A stretch of 64,000 bases of DNA from Perca fluviatilis (Eukaryota; Chordata; Actinopteri; Perciformes; Percidae): the NCBI RefSeq assembly GCF_010015445.1, contig NC_053115.1, positions 14,081,524 to 14,145,523 of the forward strand, in the 5' to 3' direction. The notes under the pieces are model-generated. The model was not told the DNA's origin and made no database searches. It saw nothing but the letters and a program-made list of their open reading frames with translations. Below, piece after piece: positions 16,668-31,499 of the stretch. How positions within the stretch are numbered: the stretch's first letter is position 1; each line of letters starts with the position of its first letter. A program made the translations under genes and the position numbers.

Positions 16668-19120
16668 GAGATCATGAAGAGAGGAACAGCATGTGCTTTT
16701 GGCTCATCTGGCACTTTTCCCTCTGAATCCATCACAGATGTTTTCATACCACTCTCTTCTTTGCTAACCTACTTTTCCCTGATCCAACCACCCAATATTC
16801 CCTCTCCTCTTCTCCACCCTGTCCTTGCTTTTCCTCTTTCCATGTCTATGATGCCCCTCCCCTCCCTTCTTTGTCTCTTGTCTTCCATCTCTGACTCGCC
16901 TGACTCGCCTGCTAGCTGCCAAACCCCAGCCCCTCCCATGCCCATATGCAGTGGTGAGGGCCGTCTGTGTTCGAGGAGGCTAGGACTGTGCGGGTTTCTT
17001 TGCAGTTCCTGTAACTTTTTCCACATTTCTTCTTCTCCCTCACAACATGATTCAGTCATCCCTAGGTGGTCAGTCAGCCACATACCACAGTTATACTTTA
17101 CTTTGCTGTCACAAAGTGAGTGCATTGTTGAATTGTAAATTTAGGAATGTGTGCATATGTGTGGGAAATAAGCATCGAACAGTCAGTGACAACGTTACAA
17201 TCACAGGGTGAAAGGTGATGATTTTTTGTGTCTTTGTGTATGTGCATGTTTTGTCTTTGTATGCCCCTCACCTTGTATTTCATTGGCCTCCAGGTAGAGG
17301 TGCTGCAGGGTGGTGGGGACTGTGGGAATGGTGGTAAGTTTGTTATAAGAAAGGTCCAGTTCCACCAAGCTGGAGAAGTTGAAAACCTGAAGGTGGATGC
17401 CGCTGCTCTCCAGACCACAGTGACTTAGACGAAGGTACTTAAGGTGGAGAAATCTCACAAAACTGTCTTCATCCAGTCCTGAAAGAGTGTTTTTAGACAT
17501 ATAGAGCTGCTGGACTGAAGGGGGTAAATGCCTGGGAACAGATGAGAACAAATTCTCACTGAGGTCCAGCAGGTTCAGACTGACCAGACCTGCAAAATGA
17601 GGGGAAGACACACACAAATGCTAAAATTAATACTGACAAATTTGTGTGATGGATAGAATGAGTGTAAACATTGTCCTGTTAAATGCCAGTAATATTAAGT
17701 GTTAATGAGTGTAGTCAGACTGTCTCAGGGCCAAACATCAAGGTGTGAGATGTAGGCCTAATCATAGTTACAATTACACAAATGAATAGACCTACATGAC
17801 ATCAAATCATTGTGGAATTATAAACAACCCCTTGACCTCAACCATGGACACTTCTAGTCAGCAATGGCCAGGCAATGAAAATCCTTTTTTCTTTTGTCTA
17901 CTGTATGTTTTGACATGATGTACATAGAAACACAGGAGCAGGACTCTCTTAAAGGTGCCGTAGGTAGGATTGCAAAGATCCAGGACTTAGCCAAAAAATA
18001 TAAAAAATAACAACTTCTCAGTCCCTCCCCCCCTTCTGCTTAAGCCCAAAATGGTCTCCTAAGCCCCTCCCCACACAAGGGAGAATTGGTGCATCTGAAC
18101 AGGGAGCTGTGGATTTTTGCAAATCGCACTACAGACTGTAGGTGGTGACAAATAATCACCTGTTTCATGTAGTTCTACTTGAACAAAGGGTCAGTTTCAG
18201 CAAATATGACAGAAAGTTAGTTTTATAAGTCTTACCTACTGCACCTTTAATTTCCACCCCAAAGTAGATTTTGCATATATAAAGAAAGGAAATGACACAT
18301 TACACACACGATACACTATTATTACCTTTCAGGTCTCCCTCTGTGATGGTTTGTAGTCTGTTTCCCTGCAGCAGCAGCTGCGTCAGGTTGTGCAGGTTCT
18401 GGAAAGCTCCAGTGCTGATGCTGCTGATTTGGTTGTGTGCCAGTCGCAGCTGCTTGAGTCCAGCTGGTAGAGCGCTGGGCACTGATCTCAGGTGGTTGTG
18501 GTTGGCAAAAAGGTAGCAGAGCTGGGCCTGGTTCTGCAGCGCAACCTGGTCCAGCTTGTCGCTCTGCAGCTGGTTGTGATCCAGGATAAGCCAGCGTAGA
18601 TCAGTAATGTTGGCCAGAAAAGAAGATGAGAGGGTCGAGATGTTGTTACCCTGGGAACAAAAGAAACAGACTATGATTTTTCACATTTTCACAGTTAAAT
18701 TAAAACATGATATACAGTACAGTGCAGTGGAGGTCAGCCACTGTGGGAAGTATACAATGTGAACACTAGTGGTAGACCATTGTAAAGACAACACTCACTC
18801 AGTGCCCTTGTCAGTGTTTGTCCTACCTGTAGAAACAGGTATTGAGTTCTGTCCGGCAGGCGGTCAGGGATGTCTGCCAGGCCTCTGTGGTCACAGTAGA
18901 GCGCCGTGGGCCACTGGATGGGGCAGTCACACTGTTGAGGGCAGGCCTGGGGGTTGTTGGCTCGGAACCAGGCTGGGTCCATCCGTCCCCGCAGGCTCAT
19001 CACACTGGGCTCACCCAGCAGGCGATTAATCCACAGAGGAACACCTCCATAGTCCATGTCAGCTACAACAGTGGCTGAGGCAAATTTTAAAACCAACACA
19101 GCACAGCACAGGAGAGCCAT
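15986..19120 (-). CDS. Class II small leucine-rich proteoglycan, lumican-like
   Basis: Secreted extracellular-matrix protein expected to bind fibrillar collagen. I assembled four coding exons on the minus strand: 19120-18827, 18650-18326, 17589-17272 and 16137-15986, with GT-AG introns in phases 0, 1 and 1, giving 362 aa. The start ATG at 19120 opens a signal peptide (MALLCCAVLVLKFASA). The N-terminal cysteine cap is CPQQCDCPIQWPTALYC, with class II spacing Cx3CxCx9C. LRR units follow (NITDLRWLILDHNQL, SLVELDLSYNKL), then the C-terminal ear region SFCREVGLLSYSRIKFLRLD and a last cysteine in VFCLRV. The words NxTDLxWLILDHN and LSYSxIKxLRLDGN match lumican better than fibromodulin, keratocan or PRELP as I remember them. 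The N-terminus has only one tyrosine before the cap, so no sulfated-tyrosine cluster. An acceptor (AG at 19148-19147) sits 5' of the ATG, so a non-coding first exon exists upstream. Family call is sure; orthology to lumican is not. Confidence 0.85.
16575..16662. repeat. (GA)n microsatellite in the last intron of the lumican-like gene
   Basis: Nearly pure GA repeat of about 88 bp inside the intron 16138-17271. On the transcribed strand it reads CT and lies roughly 440 nt before the acceptor of the last exon. Confidence 0.95.
17949..18250. mobile_element. MITE in intron 2 of the lumican-like gene
   Basis: 302 bp from TTAAAGGTGCCGTAGGTAGG to CTTACCTACTGCACCTTTAA: inverted termini with TTAA at each end. 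Lies between coding exons 18650-18326 and 17589-17272. No coding sequence. Confidence 0.8.
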
Positions 19121-19533
19121 GGAGACAGCCGGTGAGATATGTAATCCTGCAAATTAAACAAAACAAAAAAAGGAGTTAAATAGCAGATTTTACATGTCAA
19201 AGTCAACGTAATAGTCACGATGAACACTTTTATAAATGTGTGAATGTCTTCTGTGGCTCGGTAAGAGCATTGTCAAGTCTAAACTAATGACTTAAGTGAT
19301 ATCACACTGGTGTTTTGGCATGGGCATTGGAACAACTTTCTTTTTTTTTTACAGAGAGTCTGCAGGTCATTTAGTTTGGAGTTTGATGTGGGCATTTACC
19401 AGGCAGGGAGAGCCTAATGAAACATGCTGTCAAGCTGCATTATGGAAAGTGGAGGATCCAGGGTTTTTGAATCTTGACCCATACTACCTCTGCAGTATCT
19501 GCTTTGACCTTAATTTTAAGAAATGGTCTAAAT

Positions 19534-20308
19534 CAGTGCTTCTCAAACTTTGTTCAATAATGTTCCTTTTTAAATATTAAGTAAAAAAATAGCACAAAGA
19601 CCAGCACAAAATATTTTGGTAGAAAAAAATGCCTATATAAAGAGGTAAAATACAGTGCTGCGCCATCAGTGTCTGTTTTACTATATTAATCTTAGTGTTC
19701 AGAGTTTATCCAGGACACGGACGTCATACGCCCGCTGGTTGAATTATCATTCCTATCAGAAACACACCAATCACAGCCATTCTCACATCAAGGCAGTCCT
19801 TTTAAATATGACTCCCTCCTCACTGGTCCCTGCTACACTGACGCTGCATCGCTCATTGCTGCTGCTGCTGGCAACGCTTTGCCTCCACCACCTCAGCCTC
19901 CACCCTTCCTAGTTCACAGTCCTAACATGACTCAAGGTTTAAAATAGTTGTCAGTATCTTTCTTTTGGCTCGCTCTTTTATACCCAGGGGGGTGTCTGCA
20001 TAGTGCTCCCTGTTTCAGCTCAACATGCTGCTTGGCTGGTCCAGGGCGCATTATCAAGAGCGGAGCCATCAGCGCCAAGCATAACTGTATTACCATTTGT
20101 TTCAATAAATGGTTAAATCTATGACACTTACCTAAATGCTATATTTGAAATGTTAAGAATCCATCACTAAACTAATTCATTATTATAGTGTAATCATTTT
20201 AGGAATTATGCATTATTATAATTTTTTTGTTAACATTAAAAAGAAATCGTACCTATACAGTACACAATAGCACCCCTAGGGTATGCGTAACCCCATTAGG
20301 AAACGCTG
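19534..20308. mobile_element. hAT-like non-autonomous element
   Basis: Starts CAGTGCTTCTCAAAC and ends AGGAAACGCTG, imperfect inverted termini of the kind seen in fish hAT MITEs. Flanking 8-mers GTCTAAAT (19526-19533) and GCCTAAAT (20309-20316) agree at 7 of 8 bases, as expected of a hAT target duplication. Confidence 0.6.
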
Positions 20309-20600
20309 GCCTAAATTGTTGTTTTGTTTGACGCCCTGCGGTCTGATGGTCGATCGATCCACCATTTTGATGCAGAATATTTCAACAACTGTTGGATGGA
20401 TTGCCTGAATATTTGTACAGACATTTATATTTCACCAAGAATGAATCCAAATGACCTTGTTGAACCTCTATCGCCACCAGCGAGTCAAAGTTTTCACTTA
20501 TCAGGTAAATATTTTGAAATCTACCAGATAAATTGTTAGGAAAGTTAGTACAGATATTCATATTCATCTCAGGATGAATTGTAATAACTTTGGTGACCTC

Positions 20601-21013
20601 TTAACGGGTAACAACCCTATTTTCCTATGTTTTTGTGTCTAGGTGATTGATGGGAACAACAATCTTTGACATTGGTCCAGTATTAAGCAAGAACGCTGCA
20701 GTTGGCAGCGGCGAAACAAGCTACAATAAGTTAATATGGCAATTATCCAGCTTGTATTTTCCTTCACAAAAGTGCTCGTATTGCCACTGACAGGCTAAAA
20801 TTAATATTCTAAGTGTCTGACAACATTATGGAAAGGATCCCTTCAGGACAATTGCCCTATTAACTTAGTTACATTGTAGCTTGTTTCGCCACTCCCGACT
20901 GCAGCGATCTTGCTTAATGTTGGACCAATTTCAAAGATTGTTGTTCCCATCAGTCACTTAGACACAAAAACATAGGAAAATATGGTTTAAAAAAAACGGT
21001 AGTTACCCTTTAA
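20601..21013. mobile_element. Second foldback element with TTAA ends
   Basis: Left arm 20601-20745 (TTAACGGGTAACAAC...) and right arm 20850-21013 (...GTTACCCTTTAA) are inverted copies sharing CTATGTTTTTGTGTCTA, GGGAACAACAATCTTTGA and GGCGAAACAAGCTAC with mismatches. The spacer is about 100 nt. TTAA at both outer ends suggests a piggyBac-like target duplication. No coding content. Confidence 0.75.
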
Positions 21014-21169
21014 GTTTTTTCTCCAGGTTCATCATCAAGTCAAAGATTCAGTTGGTCGAAAATACTTTGGTTTATGACGAAATACCAGCAACACTAACAC
21101 ATACACAACACATACTTTGTGTTTAATGCTAATTAGAAAATGTTAGCATGTTAGCAGGCTCATGGTCAA

Positions 21170-21445
21170 CATTACCTACCAGGGGGTCCTTGAAGGAGTT
21201 CCAGGGGTCCCCAGCTAAAAGGGGAATAATTATTTCACTAAAATCCTATCCATAAGTAACACAATGACAGAATGTATGACTGTTTTGATCATGGGTTTCA
21301 TATACTTTCTGTAACAAAACATCGAAAAGCAAAAAGTCTATCAGATGGGGGACGCTGGGACAAAATCTTATCAAATGTAGGTCCGTGGTCTAATTTGTGT
21401 CAGTTTAGGGGTCCTTGATGTGAAAATGTTTGATAACCACTGACC
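21170..21445. repeat. Dispersed repeat (GGGGTCCTTGATG...AACCACTG type)
   Basis: Words such as CAGGGGGTCCTTGAAGG, GTTTAGGGGTCCTTGATG-like sequence and TGATAACCACTG are typical of degenerate fish hAT/MITE ends. Lies in the probable first intron of the lumican-like gene. Confidence 0.4.
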
Positions 21446-21888
21446 TACTACTAAACATCAATATGTTAGCATTGTCTCACTAGCGTTAGCATGTAGCTCA
21501 AAGATCTGCTGTGTCTAAATACAGAGCTGGTTGCATGACTGTAGACTCCTAATTGTGTTTAATCTGTCTCTTGCAAGTCCCCCTCCCTGAAGTGCAGTAC
21601 TATAACATTAAGTAATAAAATTATGCAACTTTTGGGCTTTGAAAATCCAGATGAAAAATAGTTTCAGTGTGAAGTCAAACAAGGAACAAGGTCACTTTTT
21701 TTCAACAGCAGCCTCTCTTTATGACATTGTGTTAAAAATATAATGAAATTAATGGAAATTGTTGAAAGTTTGAAGTACCGCATAAATTGAGATGGCTGCT
21801 TTTGCACACACACTTCAAACTTCTGAGTATGAGAGGGGAAAATGGTTACAGTAATACCCAAAAAGTTACTGTCCACACAAGCACACAT

Positions 21889-22016
<128 letters not shown>

Positions 22017-22274
22017 TCAGATTCTCAGTTACTGAATGACACAGCAGTTAGTGAGAAAGGTTTGCATCATCAGGAAGTTTGACTTGATCAGCATGCTTGC
22101 AATGTTGCATTTTACCTTTCTTACCTACAGCACAGTCTTACAGTACATGCACAACATGTTTCCAGGAGATTATGCAATCATGCCTCATCAAACCAACTGA
22201 CACAATGTAATTTCCAGTTTTGCCTGCCTTGCAGAATGGAAGCAGACGAGAAGCCACAACAGACTGACACTTAC

Positions 22275-22380
22275 CTTTTTGATCAGGAGCTACAGAACAG
22301 AGACAAGTTTTCTTAAATTCCCAAGGAAACCGTCTGAAACTGCATGGAACTATGTGTGGTGTTAATGCATCTGTGTGTGT
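22275..22380 (-). other. Candidate non-coding first exon of the lumican-like gene
   Basis: On the minus strand the sequence reads GATCAAAAAG followed by GTAAGTG, a strong donor (exon end 22275). The lumican-like CDS exon has an acceptor at 19148-19147 and needs an upstream exon. This donor lies about 3.1 kb upstream in the right orientation and class II SLRPs usually have a non-coding exon 1. No transcript evidence is available; the 5' limit is a guess. Confidence 0.3.
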
Positions 22381-22420
22381 ATGTTTGTGTATGTGTGTGT
22401 GTGTGTGTGTGTGTGTCTCT

Positions 22421-22452
<32 letters not shown>

Positions 22453-22750
22453 TCAAGCTACCGCATATGCTTACCCACTGTCTGATACATTCCTTTTCTT
22501 CAAAGACTGCCCACATCCCAGACCTCCTCCATAATCCTTCCTAACTCACTTCTTCCTTCACCCTTCTGTCAGATCTTGGAAGTGGTCGAACCCACAACAT
22601 TTGATGGCAACATGTTGGCTTGTACCGTGTAGATAAAATACACAAAAGATTGAGAAGAACTGCTGAAAAAGTAACTGAAGAGACAAAAAATCTAATTATG
22701 GCAACTGTGTTTGGATACAGAAGGTGCAGAGCTTTGAGTGAATATTAGAC

Positions 22751-22841
<91 letters not shown>

Positions 22842-22961
22842 TTGATTGGGTCTACAGTATGTGTTCTGCCTGAAGGCATTCAAGCCACAAAGTACCTGGG
22901 GAGCCGAGGAGACCATTCTGTGTGTGCAAGTGTGTATCTTTGTGTGTGCCTGTGTGTGTGT

Positions 22962-23027
<66 letters not shown>
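22372..23027. repeat. Three (GT)n tracts in 0.65 kb
   Basis: GT tracts at 22372-22451 (interrupted), 22753-22840 and 22919-23027, the last two only about 80 bp apart. They sit just upstream of the candidate lumican-like first exon. Confidence 0.95.
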
Positions 23028-23029
<2 letters not shown>

Positions 23030-24208
23030 GCACTGTGAGAAAAGAGGCACAGTGGAGAAGAGGGAAAAGTCAGGATAGTATTTCCCGATAATAACATGGA
23101 AAGAGCGCCCTCTTGGAAAAACGCTTGGAATGACACTTACAATGGAGCCAAATTTATGACATAATAAAGTGCCTGTAACAATTTTTTTGGGGGGGGCAAA
23201 AAAAGTGATGCTAACATTTGCTAATTAACACAAACTAAGCATGGCGTAGTGTTTCTGAAAACAAAGTAAATATAATTTTCTATTTGTCACATTGTGTTAC
23301 CTCCCCTTATTCCTGCTGTTCCTTGGTAGTTTGAATTCCTGTCAAACAATATCAGGTTCATTGTAATTTCTAACTGGTTGAGTGTTCTAGAAACATGAGC
23401 AAGAGTGTCACCAGCAGCCTGTTGGCAGCTCCTCGCCATCCTACGCATTTTGTGCTCTGCTCTGTATCCATCTGGTTTTCTCATAAACAGGAGAAGGAAA
23501 TGGCAAAGGCCTCCTTCCATCCTCTGCTGGCTCTGATCCCTCTGCTGAAATTAACACATTTCACTGAAACATCACAAATATTCACCTCACTCACACAAAT
23601 CAGTGCTAGGATTTCATGTTCATGCTTCATGAATATTAAAAATGTCCCTGTGATTATAAAAATGTGTTTTTATTTTACTGTCACATTACATTTGAATTAT
23701 TGACGCTGTAGTAATACAATTCCTTCTCACCCATTCACAGGATAAGTGGGTAGAGACATTGTGGATACACAGATTTATAGTTGTACTAATGACAAATGAA
23801 AAATGAGGAAGAAGGGAGAGCTAAATGCTAAATTGAAACTTAAGGAGATGCTGTAACACACCAAAACGTTTTTAAATGGGACCAGAATCATTCATTTGAA
23901 ACCACAAAATACATATCTACGTCTACACATATTTCATGTACATTCAATTCAGTATGTAAGGCCAAATAAAGACGTCAAGCAACAATAATTCTTAATATCT
24001 TTTAAGAGTTCCATGTTAAACTAAAAGTACAGTAGGAACTTGAGTTTGAACAGCATGAACAAGAAGTTTGTCATCCAATGTGACAGCCTGTACAGTAACC
24101 CAGTACACATCTGGTGCTACACACATTACACCAACATCGATATGACGTCAATTCTGGTGTAACTTCTGAAAATAAGTATTACAAAATATTAATGAATCAG
24201 TAACTTGT
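23028..24208. other. Intergenic sequence, nothing recognised
   Basis: No supported exon or repeat structure seen. An 77-codon minus-strand frame at 23287-23520 has no recognisable motif and no splice context. Confidence 0.4.
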
Positions 24209-24210
24209 TA

Positions 24211-25408
24211 CAGTTTTTTTCGACTGCTAGACGACTCAGGGCACAACTGGAGTCACATCTGCAAAACTCTAACTACAGTCTGCACAGCAGCAGTTCATGT
24301 GGACCAAACTCTAGATCGTTTGTCATTGCTTGAACACAGTTTTCAAAACTCTACACACTTATCCCATGACTTTAACCAAGACGTGCACAACACTGTGGAT
24401 TTACAGCACTTTGTTCAAATGCTAACACACTGCTGTCAAAACTGTTAACCACACATTCAAAACAGAATAGATTTCAGTCTGGCTCCTATCAAACACTGCT
24501 GATTGCAATTTTAGCTGAAAGCCTAAGCAGGTGTCTTGTTTTAGACTAGTTAGTGAACATATACGGTATTTATATACAGTAGAGAAAGCTCAGAAAGCCT
24601 TTTTTGTACACAAACACCAAATAAGAATGAAACAATTATACACTGTACTGTTTGAGAGAAACAGGTAAAAGAGCAAAGATACCAATATGTCCAGGGAAGA
24701 TGTCTGAGGTTACATACACAGCTATAAAAAAAAAGTGAAAAATACTATATCTTTACTATAGTAATACTGCGTTCTTGCTGTTTTTCAGAAAGTAATGGAG
24801 GTGAAAGCAATAGAAACATCACATTCATTTGTATTTAGAGATGATGCAGACATCCAATGTGATGAAGAAAACTTGCCACATGATGCTGGAGAGAGGCAGG
24901 ATTAGTTACACTATTCTTTGGTACTGTTATGTATGTACCTTTAGTTTTTTTTCCCCAGTAATTCCATAAATTACTAGAGACAAAATACTTTATTGAAGAA
25001 AACTGCTGATTTTCATTCCTTCTTGTTTACCTTATGTAAAAACTGGTATGCTATACAATCTATATTTTTTCCTTAAATACACTGTTGAGTAGTGTCAAGT
25101 CACTCAAATTGTTCAAACTGCAAAGATGAAAAAGTTTGTAATTTCTGTATTGGTGTTTGATGCCAGTGTTTTTACCCTCAGTGTGTTCTGAGTGACGGGG
25201 TGTGTTATCTCAATGAGGCATGTGCATAGTGTTTGGCTGCACTGAGCCTGTTTTGAGACGTGTGAAGAGTTGTGTTGCTTTGAATGAGTTTTGCAGGTGA
25301 TGTGAACAGTTTAGCTCAGGTGACTGGTGGTAGTGCAGACTGTAGTTAGAGTTCTGCACACGTGACTCCAGTTGTGCCCACTGTCGTTTAGCAATCGGAA
25401 AAAAACTG
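24211..25408 (+). mobile_element. Tc1/mariner-like non-autonomous element, family A copy 2 (best preserved)
   Basis: 1,198 bp with terminal inverted repeats: start CAGTTTTTTTCGACTGCT, end AGCAATCGGAAAAAAACTG. It is flanked on both sides by TA (24209-24210 and 25409-25410), the target duplication of the Tc1/mariner superfamily. At 24789-24905 it keeps a 38-codon open segment after an acceptor-like TTTTTCAG, ending DDADIQCDEENLP then HDAGERQD and stop. This resembles the C-terminus of IS630-like fish transposases. Non-autonomous. Confidence 0.8.
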
Positions 25409-25410
25409 TA

Positions 25411-26302
25411 ATGAGTCATCATCTTTTTACAGTAATTACATTTTCCGAAACAGATATTGCCCTCAGGTGATTTCCTGTTTGAGAGCTGGCAGGTACAGCA
25501 AATCTCCAAACAGCTTGTCAGATATTTTAAGGGAATCCTGAAAATCCACAAATACTCTATAATGACAATGTTGCATGTTTTCACCTGCTCTACATAGTGT
25601 GAGTACAAGTCTTTGTTTGGCTATGTCTGAATACATTTTGAGCTGGTCATGTGAAATATTATTAATAATTACATGCGGTTAACGTTATGAAAGGGTCTAT
25701 TTTAACCCAAACCATGATCTTTTCCAAAACCTAACCAGGAAGTTTAGTTGAAAATAATTATAATATTAAAAAACAGAAAATAATAATTCAAATAAGTCTC
25801 AGAATAATAAGTCATGAACTCCTGTGTTTGATCTATTCATCCACCATGACCTCCTCCCTGCATGTTCTTTGTTGCTCTTTTTACTACATCAGGCTTTCTG
25901 GCAGAAAGGTGCCTGGCAGACCTGAAGGCTAACGTCTTCCATGTGCGATTACTTCATTAATTGTTGCTTCATTTTTATTGTCCAATATGACAGAAATACA
26001 GATGATTACACTGATTAACATGTTACTTTTAGAAATTGAAACAATCAGTGTTCCACAGTATCGGTTGAGCCTGAATTAGTTTCTTCCTCTGCTCATAATT
26101 TCACTCACCACCTGCCTGCCTCAATTTCTCTCTCAACAGCTCCTGTCTTTGACACCAGAGGGCACTATGTTCTCTGTAATCAACAGAATCAGAGTAAGGT
26201 TTATTATCAAGGTTTACACATACAATGAATTGCCTTGGTGTTTGGTGCATGCCATAAAAATACTGTATAAAGAGGACATAAAAATAAAAGCAAAATAGAC
26301 AA
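25411..26302. other. Intergenic sequence with part of a retroelement
   Basis: Mostly unassigned. The segment from about 26185 (TAAGGTTTATTATCAAGG ... GAATTGCCTTGGTGTTTGG) resembles the reversed 3' end of a fish LINE/SINE and directly precedes the hAT target duplication. Confidence 0.4.
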
Positions 26303-26310
26303 TCTGCTGC

Positions 26311-27635
<1,325 letters not shown>

Positions 27636-27698
27636 TCTGCTGCTTTCATCTGTATGAGAAAAAGATGAGAAGCTTGACATGGTGTAACAATAAACATC

Positions 27699-28307
<609 letters not shown>

Positions 28308-28309
28308 TA

Positions 28310-31116
28310 AATGACATTTTGAGACTGAAATGTGGTTCCCACAAGGTTGACCATTAAATTGTAGGGTTCAGACTTGGTTTCGGGTTAAGGTTAGTGTAAG
28401 AGTTGGACATGTACTGTAATTATTATGGTTAAGGTTGTTAAGATTGTAAATCAATACATATATACATTACATATAATATCCTGTGACAAACAACATGTTT
28501 TTCTGTTTGAGAGAGAGACTATATGACTGACATGATTTTGTTTAAGTTCTATACAAGTTACATATTTCCAACATGACATCTTACTTAGAAAGACCAACAC
28601 TGCATTTTTTTATTACTACACATCTATTAAACTCATGAATCTGTATGGCAGCCAGATGCAAGACCATCTGACTGCCATACGTACATAATAAGACCATTTA
28701 GTCCATTCAACGTTCAAAGTATTTTTACTAGCTATTTTTCTGCAGGTGAGTGACGAGAGAAGCAACCTTCAGAATTAAAATTCCAGTGGCATTCCTGTGA
28801 AGAGTTCACAGTCTGAGTGGAAAGGGCATGGTCCTCTGATCTTCTGATCCCTGCTCAGCACTGCTCATGACCCAGACAGGAGATGGGGGGGGGGGGACAC
28901 ACCGGCGGGGGTTGGGGGCTATGCAGAGTCCACCTGGCCCTTTTACTTTGAAGTTCTGGTCAGCAGAGAATCAATTTATCTCACTCTAAATGATAACTGC
29001 TGCACTTTTTGTTTCACGCTCTTTCACATTTCTTTATATTGTTTGTATATGTATCTTTCTGTCAAACACACAGATTAGACTTTATCTATTCAACCACCCT
29101 ATACAAACAGGCCTTTGGTGTTATGTTGCAGGAGCTATTAACCTCATAAGGTTCGCAAGGTTGTCGGCAATCAGTGATGAGTAAAGGGCTGGAGGTCATC
29201 CTGGTTCAGTTCACAGGTGCAGCTCCTTTGAGGTGTTTGGAGAAAAATTGTGTTGAGTAGTAAGTCCATTATTACCCATATAAAATCACATTTAAAATAA
29301 CAAATATGACTGGTGTAGTGTGTTTACAAGGCTGGGCAAAGCACCAACCGGTCTGTCCCACTGCATCTTCTGTCCACAGATGCCTGAAGACACACATAAA
29401 AGACAAAAGTGTTGCAGTAACAAACAGAAGTACAGCTTAAAGGATACGTAGCTTAATGTATCTGTTTGTCCCTCCAGTTTGGAACTCATACCAGTGTTCA
29501 ATCCTTCTTATTCTAAGCTTTAACAATCACAATCTTGACCTTGTAAATTCCGTACTGCAGTTCTCCTGCTCAGCTTTAATGCAATGTGGCCATCTGGTTT
29601 TTCCTTTATTCCCTTTTTTAATCTTTTTAAAATTGTTAGACGTCGGACACAATGGCTTCAGGAACCACCTTCAATAACATGTGTAAGGCACTAAGCCAGT
29701 TTACATAGCACTCTTCCCTATAGTGTTTCTTACTTTAGTTATGACAAGTGTTGACAAGACTGCTTTTTGATCGCTCACAGAGATGATGCAGCCCTTGGTC
29801 AAAAGCAATATCATAGCAATACATCGGGAATATTTTGACATTTTGGGAAATATGCTTACTTGCTTTATTGCCAGGAGTAAGATTTAAATAATGACGTCCC
29901 TATGCCTGTGAAATATGAACAGCCAGGAGACAGTTAGCTTAGCTTATCTTAGTTCAGCATTAACACTTGGGAAAACACGACACATAAACCCCTGTAACAC
30001 AATGTGTTTTTTTTGTTTTGTTTTTTTAACTCTGTTTTTTATTACTTAGTGGGCTTTAAAGGTGCTGGTGCTGGAATATTTGGAACTTTTAGAAAGAGCA
30101 AGACTTGCTGTTTCCCCTTGTTTCCAAATTGGGTGGTAAGTTCAGGGATTGCCCAAAAAGGATTAAGAAGGTAGAGGGGTTCAGAAAAGTGGGGGCCATT
30201 TTTCTTTTGGCTGAAGGGCAATCTGACTTTTTGGGGTCAGCAGGGGAGTGTCTTTCACATTGGCAGCACACATTAGAACTTAATCCGAAGGTTTAATTCG
30301 GTGTATACAATTTAACAAGTTGTACCAAACTAACACTGCTATGTTATTCTTAAATGGTGCGGGAAGAGTTTTTCAGTTTTTCTTTAAGTCAAGAGGAGGT
30401 TTCAAAGAAAACATAAGGTTCAGTTAACCTCACCACCCCATTCATTTATATACAGTCCCTCACTGTCTCATGGTTCTTGCTTGATATTTAGTGGACAGAC
30501 ATAAGGCCCAGACACAACATCCTCCTGTGTAAACATGTTTAGCTATCTATTACTGTAAACAATCCCACTACTCTTCCCTTGTCACATTATAAAAAGGTGT
30601 CCCAAGATAACAAGAAACAGAAGGAGATGGAGAGAGGAAAAAAGGGATACAGAGGCAGGAAGAGGCCCGCATTAAGACCAGACAGACTGTCACACATGTT
30701 TGCATTTAACCCTTTACAAGATGAAAGGTTTTTGGGAAGGATTGGAGAGAGTTAGATCCACCCCTGCTACAAACTCTCTGGCACAGGGATTTTTGCTAAG
30801 TGGGCTGAAGAGGATTTGGATGTACTATTTTGTTATCCATTATCAGTCTATCTCAATCATGTTTGAAAGCAAGAAACTATGTCTTTGTACAGTACTGTCA
30901 CTTACGCTAGTATTGTAGTTTAGTATAGCGTAGTACTGCAAGATAAATAGTCAAATGCTGTAATCTCCTTTAAGGATGACATGACCCTTTAACTACATTA
31001 AACAGGAAAAAAAGTTGCCATGGATATAGATTCACTATTATTTGCCAAAAAAAAGGATAATGAATAGCAACAATTTATCACACTTGTGTCATATAAACCA
31101 AATTGCACATGCACAT
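28310..31116. other. Intergenic sequence upstream of fmod
   Basis: No exon recognised. It includes a G-run at 28886-28896. A possible MITE end begins TTTAAAGGTGCTGGTGCTGG at about 30056, but no matching partner end was identified. Confidence 0.35.
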
Positions 31117-31224
<108 letters not shown>

Positions 31225-31499
31225 GCACACGCAAGAAACAGTGGGGTTCAACTGAATGGGACTTAATGTGCTGCACACAGATGGGAACAATCCCTCACAG
31301 CCACTGATGCATCTCACATCACTCACATGTGGAAAAAGAGGCTCCGAAGTGGGGTGTGGGGTGTGCTGGGCCATGCCTAAACACACAAAATGGGGTGCGG
31401 GTGGGTGGATGAGGGACTGGAAGGAACCAACAGTAAAGGAACAGAGAGAGGGTGGAGAGGGGGATGGCAGAAATGAAAGGAGAGCAGGGAGCGGAGGAA

